Assembly: GCA_944358685.1 (NCBI GenBank)
Contig: CALVRQ010000074.1
Location: forward strand, 1 to 10,686
DNA length: 10,686 bases
Source: an uncultured Bacilli bacterium
GTDB taxonomy: Bacteria > Bacillota_I > Bacilli_A > RF39 > UBA660
Direction: 5' to 3'
In this document: one piece after another, positions 7,142 through 10,686 of the stretch
Numbering within the stretch: the stretch's first letter is position 1
Layout: every line of letters begins with the position of its first letter
Translations under genes and position numbers: made by a program
Notes under the pieces: model-generated
The model's input: only the letters and a program-made list of their open reading frames with translations
Told to the model about the DNA's origin: nothing
The model's database searches: none

Positions 7142-8707
7142 ATGGAGTTTATAGATTATGTGGTTGAAAATCATGAACAAATTATTTCTTTATTTTTGGA
7201 ACATATTGAACTTACTTTTATTGCGGTTGGACTTTCTATTTTAATTGGTGTGCCTATTGGAATAATTATTAGTTATATTAAAAAGTTAGATAAACCTATT
7301 TTGGGACTTTCGAGTGTGATTCAAGCAGTTCCATCAATGGCTTTATTAGGTTTTTTAATTCCATTTGTGGGTATTGGAACGATTCCGGCTATTATTGTAG
7401 TTATTTTATATTCACTTTTACCAATTATAAAAAATACTTATACTGGTATTAATGGTATAAGTGAGACAATGATTGAGTCGGCAAAAGGAATTGGACTTAC
7501 GAAAAGTCAAATTTTGTTTAAAATTCAAATCCCTCAAACTTTACCTGTAATTATGGCGGGTATTAGAATATCAGCAGTTTCGGCAGTGGGTTTAATGACA
7601 ATGTCAGCTTTTATTGGTGGTGGAGGACTTGGATATTTAATTTTTTCGGGTATTAGAACACTTAATAACTATCAGATTTTAGCAGGAGCAATACCAGCGT
7701 GTATATTAGCTTTAATTGTTGATTATTTCTTTGGTTTGATTGAAAAATTAGTTACACCGGTTAGTTTACAAATGAAGGATTTATCTAGAGAAGAAGTACT
7801 TAATAAACGAAAAAGACAAAAGGTAATGTTATTTGTAATTTTTGTTTTGGTGGGACTTGTATTTTTAAGTTCAATTAAGGTTAGTGATAAGAGTGCTAAA
7901 ACGATAACGGTTAGTGGTAAGGATTTTACTGAACAGAATATTTTATGTGAAATGGTTTCTGATTATATAGAATTTAATAGTGATATTTCAGTTAATAGAA
8001 AGTGTAATTTAGGTGGTGCGCAGGTTGTGTTTTCGGCTATTCAAAGAGGTGATATTGATTTATATGTTGATTACTTAGGAACAGATTACACTGATATTTT
8101 AAAATATTCGCCAATTAGTGATGTTGATAAGGTATATGATACAGTTAAGTCAGAATTTGATAGTAAATATGATTTAACGGTTTTAGATAAAATGAATTTT
8201 AATAATACTTATGCTTTGGCAGTACGCCAAGATACGGCTAATAAGTATAATTTAAAGACTATTTCTGATTTGGTACCTTATGCTTCTTTGTTAAAAATAT
8301 CACCAACTTTAGAGTTTGTTAATCGTGAAGATGGTTTATCTGGACTTAATAAAGTTTATGGACTTAATTTTTCTGATGTGATTGCGATAGATGGTAGTCC
8401 AAGATATACGGCTTTAATGAATGATAATAGTCAAGTAATTGATGCTTTTACGACGGATGGATTACTTAAAAAATTTGGACTTGTGGTTTTAGAAGATGAT
8501 AAAAATTTTTTTCCACCTTATTATGCAGTTCCTGTTATTAGAAATTCGGTAATAGAAAAGTTTCCTGAACTTGAAGAATTACTTAATAATTTAGGTAGTT
8601 ATTTAACTAATGATAGTGTTCAGGAACTTAATTATGAGGTTGATGAGCTTGGTAAAGCTCCTGATGTAGTTGCACATGATTTCTTAGAAAAAAATAATTT
8701 GATATAG
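7142..8707 (+). CDS. OpuC/OpuF-type ABC permease fused to its substrate-binding domain
   Basis: This 521-residue membrane protein joins two functions usually on separate chains. Residues 1-215 are a binding-protein-dependent permease with several hydrophobic segments and the EAA-type ATPase-contact loop ESAKGIGLTKSQILFKIQIP (112-131). A further membrane segment at about 229-245 leads to an OpuAC-type substrate-binding domain (255-521) tethered on the outer surface. Its family marks are GKDFTEQNIL (259-268), NLGGAQVVFSAIQRGDIDLY (289-308), FVNREDGLSGL (392-402) and FFPPYYAVPV (456-465). Fusions of this type are known in OpuFB and in the ergothioneine importer EgtUBC. Residue GDIDLYVDYLGT departs slightly from the usual EYTGT. 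The likely ligand is a betaine-type quaternary amine, but ergothioneine or another solute cannot be excluded. Confidence 0.9.
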   Translation: MEFIDYVVENHEQIISLFLEHIELTFIAVGLSILIGVPIGIIISYIKKLDKPILGLSSVIQAVPSMALLGFLIPFVGIGTIPAIIVVILYSLLPIIKNTYTGINGISETMIESAKGIGLTKSQILFKIQIPQTLPVIMAGIRISAVSAVGLMTMSAFIGGGGLGYLIFSGIRTLNNYQILAGAIPACILALIVDYFFGLIEKLVTPVSLQMKDLSREEVLNKRKRQKVMLFVIFVLVGLVFLSSIKVSDKSAKTITVSGKDFTEQNILCEMVSDYIEFNSDISVNRKCNLGGAQVVFSAIQRGDIDLYVDYLGTDYTDILKYSPISDVDKVYDTVKSEFDSKYDLTVLDKMNFNNTYALAVRQDTANKYNLKTISDLVPYASLLKISPTLEFVNREDGLSGLNKVYGLNFSDVIAIDGSPRYTALMNDNSQVIDAFTTDGLLKKFGLVVLEDDKNFFPPYYAVPVIRNSVIEKFPELEELLNNLGSYLTNDSVQELNYEVDELGKAPDVVAHDFLEKNNLI

Positions 8708-8716
8708 GGGGATTAT

Positions 8717-9334
8717 ATGATATCAGTAAATGTTCAAAGTAGTATATTGATTAGTGGTAATGTAAAAATATATTTTGATCCGATAAAAATAGATAAAAAA
8801 TATGATGCGGATTATATATTTATTACTCACTCACATTATGATCATTTTTCTAAAGAGGATATTTTAAATATAAAAAATGATAAAACGGTAATTGTGTGTC
8901 CTTATGATATTTATGATGATTGTTTAAAAATTGGTTTTAATGAAGAAAAGGTTGTGAGAGTAAAACCAAATGAGGAATATGATTTTGGAGTTATTAACTT
9001 TAAAACTGTACCAGCTTATAATGTAAATAAACCTTTTCATTCTAAAGAAAATGGTTGGTTAGGTTATGTATTAAAATTTGATGGTAAAAGTTATTATGTG
9101 GCTGGGGATACTGATGGATTAGAAGAAAATACTAATATCAAAGTTGATGTGGCATTTATTCCAATAGGTGGAACTTATACAATGGATGCTTTAGAAGCAA
9201 GTAAATTTGTGAATAAGTTAAAACCTAAAGTAGTAGTTCCAATTCATTACGGAATGGTTGTTGGTGATTTTAATGATGTAAATACTTTTATAGAAAATAC
9301 CAATAGTAGTATTAAAATAGAAGTTCTTTTATAA
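8717..9334 (+). CDS. Metallo-beta-lactamase-fold metal-dependent hydrolase
   Basis: This 205-residue protein is a compact cytosolic metallo-beta-lactamase-fold enzyme of the Lactamase_B_3/UPF0173-like type. Metal ligands visible are HSHYDH (38-43), H108 in PFHSKENGWLGY, D131 in AGDTDG and H177 in PIHYGM, so the two-metal site looks complete. There is no signal peptide. Its start follows the permease stop by 9 bp, with an AGGGGG ribosome-binding site overlapping that stop, so it is in the transporter operon. The substrate is unknown: relatives include predicted phosphodiesterases and UlaG-like lactonases, and I cannot choose. The shared transcript could mean it acts on the imported compound, but that is inference. 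Confidence 0.85.
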   Translation: MISVNVQSSILISGNVKIYFDPIKIDKKYDADYIFITHSHYDHFSKEDILNIKNDKTVIVCPYDIYDDCLKIGFNEEKVVRVKPNEEYDFGVINFKTVPAYNVNKPFHSKENGWLGYVLKFDGKSYYVAGDTDGLEENTNIKVDVAFIPIGGTYTMDALEASKFVNKLKPKVVVPIHYGMVVGDFNDVNTFIENTNSSIKIEVLL

Positions 9335-9369
9335 AAGTTTAATTTTTTCAGCAATATTTCATAAAAATA

Positions 9370-9378
9370 TGATATATT
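9370..9378 (+). promoter_or_regulatory. Possible extended -10 promoter of the zinc-ribbon gene
   Basis: TGATATATT (9370-9378) resembles an extended -10 (TG-N-TATATT) but no convincing -35 is present upstream. It sits in the 66-bp gap after the hydrolase gene, which has no clear terminator. A 10-base imperfect inverted repeat (9353-9362 with 9369-9378, one mismatch) overlaps it. A good ribosome-binding site TTGGAGG follows at 9388-9394. Confidence 0.4.
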
Positions 9379-9400
9379 AAATATAGATTGGAGGAATTAT

Positions 9401-9673
9401 ATGAAATGCCCAGTTTGTAAAGATGTGACTTTACTTATGAGCGAGAAGAAAGGTATTGAAATTGATTATTGTCCTGAGTGCCGTGGAATTTGGCTCGACA
9501 GAGGGGAACTTGAAAAATTATTGGAGAAGGAAAATGAAGTTATACGTCATGATTATGATACTCGTGATTATGACAAATATGATAAAGATTCAAAATATGT
9601 AAAAAATGGAAAACATACGAAACGAAAAAAAGAGTCTATTTTTGGTGAAATTTTCGATATGTTTGGAGATTAG
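9401..9673 (+). CDS. Small zf-TFIIB-type zinc-ribbon protein
   Basis: This is a 90-residue protein with the zf-TFIIB zinc-ribbon signature: C3 and C6 in CPVC, then C24 and C27 in YCPECRGIWLDRGELEKL. Four cysteines are expected to bind one zinc ion. The rest (about 46-80) is very hydrophilic, with repeated D, Y and K, followed by a short hydrophobic-aromatic end IFGEIFDMFGD that is typical of these small proteins. The role of the family in bacteria is not established; the name refers to the fold and not to transcription factor activity. It is followed by a perfect terminator and is probably its own unit or the last gene of the transporter transcript. Confidence 0.88.
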   Translation: MKCPVCKDVTLLMSEKKGIEIDYCPECRGIWLDRGELEKLLEKENEVIRHDYDTRDYDKYDKDSKYVKNGKHTKRKKESIFGEIFDMFGD

Positions 9674-9698
9674 AAATATTAAAAATATTTCTTTTTTT
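9672..9698 (+). terminator. Rho-independent terminator after the zinc-ribbon gene
   Basis: AGAAATATT (9672-9680) and AATATTTCT (9684-9692) form a perfect 9-bp stem with a three-base AAA loop, followed by T's to 9698. The stem overlaps the stop codon. Its T-run abuts the -35 of the next promoter, which starts at 9700. Confidence 0.85.
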
Positions 9699-9699
9699 C

Positions 9700-9730
9700 T
9701 TGACCTAGAGTTGGCTCTAGATTATATAAT
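9700..9730 (+). promoter_or_regulatory. MerR-type promoter and operator of the merR-flavodoxin operon
   Basis: A -35 element TTGACC (9700-9705) and a perfect -10 TATAAT (9725-9730) are separated by 19 bp, the over-long spacer typical of MerR-activated promoters. Within the spacer, CTAGAG (9705-9710) and CTCTAG (9715-9720) form a perfect inverted repeat around TTGG. The pattern closely resembles operators of NmlR/AdhR-type MerR regulators. Since merR is the next gene, autoregulation is the natural inference. Confidence 0.85.
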
Positions 9731-9741
9731 AATACTGTAAG

Positions 9742-9749
9742 AAGGTGAT
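9742..9749 (+). promoter_or_regulatory. Ribosome-binding site that sets the TTG start of the MerR gene
   Basis: AAGGTGAT places its AAGG core 8 bases before the TTG at 9754. The ATG at 9750 is in another frame, only 4 bases from the core, and reaches a stop after eight codons, so it is a decoy. Confidence 0.7.
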
Positions 9750-9753
9750 ATGA

Positions 9754-10110
9754 TTGAATATAGGAGAAGTGGCTAAGGAATTAAATTTATCTATTGATAC
9801 TTTGCGCTATTATGAGAAAATGGGATTGATTAAAGAAATTAATAAAGTTAATGGAAAAAGAGAGTATAGTGAAGAGAATATTAAAGATTTAAAGTTCATT
9901 TTATGTATGAAGTCGGCTGGTCTTTCTTTAAAAGATATAAAGAAATTTTTAAAGTATTATGAACAGTGTGATGATACTTTAGATTTAAGAATTAATATAC
10001 TTGAAAAACAAAGAACGATATTGGAAAGTGAGATTAAGGAAAAGCAGGAAACTTTGAATTACTTAAATTATAAAGTTGACTTATATGAAAAGAGAAAGGG
10101 GGATAAATAA
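9754..10110 (+). CDS. MerR-family transcriptional regulator (NmlR/AdhR-like)
   Basis: This 118-residue dimeric regulator has the MerR winged helix-turn-helix at residues 1-70: IGEVAKELNLSIDTLRYYEKMGLI (3-26), then a wing with REYSEENIKDLKFI (36-49) and SAGLSLKDIKKFL (54-66). Residues about 77-114 form the long coiled-coil dimerisation helix (ILEKQRTILESEIKEKQETL). There is no large effector domain or Cys-rich metal-binding tail. C51, in FILCMKSAG, sits where NmlR/AdhR-type regulators keep a redox- or aldehyde-sensing cysteine; C72 is also present. It starts at TTG. Its stop overlaps the flavodoxin start by one base, so the two are translationally coupled. It probably activates its own operon by untwisting the 19-bp spacer; the signal is inferred to be oxidative or electrophile stress. 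Confidence 0.9.
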   Translation: MNIGEVAKELNLSIDTLRYYEKMGLIKEINKVNGKREYSEENIKDLKFILCMKSAGLSLKDIKKFLKYYEQCDDTLDLRINILEKQRTILESEIKEKQETLNYLNYKVDLYEKRKGDK

Positions 10111-10520
10111 TGAAATTAATATGTTATTATTCTTATACTGGAAATACTAGAACTTTGGCTTATAAAATGAAAGATAAATATGGTTATGATATATGTGAGA
10201 TTAAACCAGTAACTCCTTATAGTGATGATTATGATAAAGTTGTGAGTGATGCGCAGGAAGAAGTTAATATGAATTACCAACCCGAGATACAAGAGTTGGG
10301 TATTAATTTGGATAAATACGATATAATTATATTGATGACACCTGTTTGGTGGTATACGGTTGCTTCACCGGTTAATACTTTCTTACATAAATTTAATTTG
10401 AAAGATAAAAATATTATTTTAGTAGCAACTAATGGTGGATGGCTTGGTCATACTTTTGAAGATGCTAAAAGAATAAGTGGTGCGAATGTTAAAGAGGAGC
10501 TTAGTTTAAAATATGATTAA
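10110..10520 (+). CDS. Flavodoxin-family protein, probably truncated at its C-terminus
   Basis: This 136-residue protein has the FMN phosphate-binding loop SYTGNTRT (8-15) and the flavin-flanking loops TPVWWYTVASPV (77-88) and ATNGGWLGHTFEDAK (106-120), typical of the Flavodoxin_4 type of small cytosolic flavodoxin. Expected role is single-electron transfer or quinone/aldehyde reduction. It is the second gene of the MerR operon, with a strong AAAGGGGG ribosome-binding site and a one-base overlap with merR. The TAA at 10518-10520 comes early: reading on in frame gives DMLTEEDKFNDLLY (10521-10562), which looks like the conserved family tail (usually x-LVT-x-EE-x-x-x-x-W). A single A-to-T change from AAA would create the stop. 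The main FMN loops are intact, so it may still fold. Confidence 0.85.
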   Translation: MKLICYYSYTGNTRTLAYKMKDKYGYDICEIKPVTPYSDDYDKVVSDAQEEVNMNYQPEIQELGINLDKYDIIILMTPVWWYTVASPVNTFLHKFNLKDKNIILVATNGGWLGHTFEDAKRISGANVKEELSLKYD

Positions 10521-10562
10521 GATATGTTAACAGAAGAAGATAAATTTAATGATTTATTATAT
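10521..10562 (+). pseudogene. Severed C-terminal tail of the flavodoxin gene
   Basis: In frame with the flavodoxin and directly after its TAA stop, codons spell DMLTEEDKFNDLLY. This resembles the last helix of flavodoxin-family proteins and continues the reading frame without an indel. The open frame runs on to a TGA at 10611-10613, but residues after about 10562 do not look conserved, and may belong to the adjoining insertion sequence. Confidence 0.5.
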
Positions 10563-10576
10563 ACTAGGAATTTGCT

Positions 10577-10597
10577 TTGTAAAAAAAATGTTTACAA
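10577..10597. repeat. Inverted repeat overlapping the TnpB promoter
   Basis: TTGTAAA (10577-10583) and TTTACAA (10591-10597) are perfect inverted repeats with a seven-base loop. There is no T-tail, so it is not a clear terminator. It could be a subterminal hairpin of the left end of an IS200/IS605-type element, which such elements use for recognition by their TnpA; this is inference. It overlaps the -35 of the next promoter. Confidence 0.4.
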
Positions 10598-10619
10598 GAA
10601 CAAATGTTTGTGATATACT
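10591..10619 (+). promoter_or_regulatory. Promoter of the TnpB-like gene
   Basis: TTTACA (10591-10596) and TATACT (10614-10619) are separated by 17 bp, with a TG at 10611-10612 giving an extended -10. It lies 28 bp before the start codon at 10648. The ribosome-binding sequence AAGGTGAT is at 10637-10644. Confidence 0.75.
10597..10610. promoter_or_regulatory. LexA (SOS) box within the TnpB promoter spacer
   Basis: AGAACAAATGTTTG matches 13 of 14 positions of the Gram-positive LexA/DinR consensus CGAACRNRYGTTYG; only the first base differs. It fills most of the 17-bp spacer between the -35 and -10, where LexA binding would exclude RNA polymerase. Confidence 0.65.
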
Positions 10620-10647
10620 GAATACACCAAAGATTGAAGGTGATGAT

Positions 10648-10686
10648 ATGAAAATACTAAAAGGCTATGTATTTAGAATGTATCCA
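10648..10686 (+). CDS. TnpB-type (IS200/IS605 OrfB) RNA-guided nuclease, N-terminus only
   Basis: Only 13 codons are inside the window: MKILKGYVFRMYP. This is the characteristic N-terminal strand of IS200/IS605-family OrfB/TnpB proteins (usually K-x-Y-K-F-R-x-Y-P), the ancestors of Cas12. Full members are about 350-450 residues; their zinc ribbon and RuvC residues would lie beyond the window. The start has a good AAGGTGAT ribosome-binding site and its own promoter. No tnpA is seen in the preceding 127 bp, though it could follow. The call rests on a very short match. Confidence 0.7.
   Translation, partial: MKILKGYVFRMYP

Noticed and set aside
9326..9350. Possible terminator after the metallo-hydrolase gene
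   Set aside because: CTTTTATAAAAG is self-complementary but leaves only a two-base loop, and the T-run is separated from it, so no stable terminator hairpin is evident.
9353..9378. Imperfect 10-base inverted repeat before the zinc-ribbon gene
   Set aside because: It is made only of A/T-rich bases with one mismatch, and such repeats are common by chance at this base composition; kept only as a note under the promoter.
9750..9776. ATG at 9750 as a start after AAGGTGAT
   Set aside because: This frame stops after eight codons; the TTG at 9754 gives the complete MerR N-terminus.

Overview
All eleven complete genes and both edge-truncated genes lie on the + strand of a strongly AT-rich segment. 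Gene content points to a low-GC Bacillota of the class Bacilli: the order mnmG-rsmG-noc is the classic block next to the replication origin, and DapF implies meso-diaminopimelate or lysine synthesis, so probably a walled cell rather than a mycoplasma. TGA ends one gene and Trp is encoded by TGG, so the standard bacterial code fits. A gut-type uncultured Bacilli lineage (RF39/RFN20-like) is my guess from style only. No gene-free stretch reaches 300 bases; the longest gaps are 127 bp (10521-10647) and 115 bp (1921-2035), and both carry regulatory signals.

Bases 1-3820 hold the origin-proximal block: the 3' two thirds of mnmG, then rsmG, a terminator, and a new promoter driving a ParB-superfamily gene. 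I read this as noc (nucleoid occlusion), not spo0J. Three of the four residues that separate Noc from ParB specificity are Noc-type, the C-terminal domain is Noc-like, and the promoter contains a 12/14 match to the Noc binding site. The protein is about twice the usual length because of a disordered-looking linker of about 340 residues, and it lacks the N-terminal membrane-targeting helix. No soj/spo0J pair follows it.

Bases 3825-5939 carry a stand-alone GltD-like Fe-S/FAD oxidoreductase without a large glutamate synthase subunit, then dapF with its own near-consensus promoter and a terminator. Bases 6022-9334 form a compact operon: an OpuC/ProV-type ABC ATPase with CBS domains, a permease fused to its substrate-binding domain, and a small metallo-beta-lactamase-fold protein. 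A small zinc-ribbon protein follows (9401-9673), ended by a perfect hairpin terminator.

Bases 9700-10520 are a redox- or electrophile-sensor-like unit: a MerR-family regulator and a flavodoxin behind a textbook MerR-type promoter (19-bp spacer containing a perfect inverted repeat). The flavodoxin ends at a TAA, yet the family's C-terminal pattern continues in frame after it, suggesting a recent nonsense change. The window closes with the first 13 codons of a probable TnpB (IS200/IS605-type) gene whose promoter spacer contains a 13/14 Gram-positive LexA (SOS) box.
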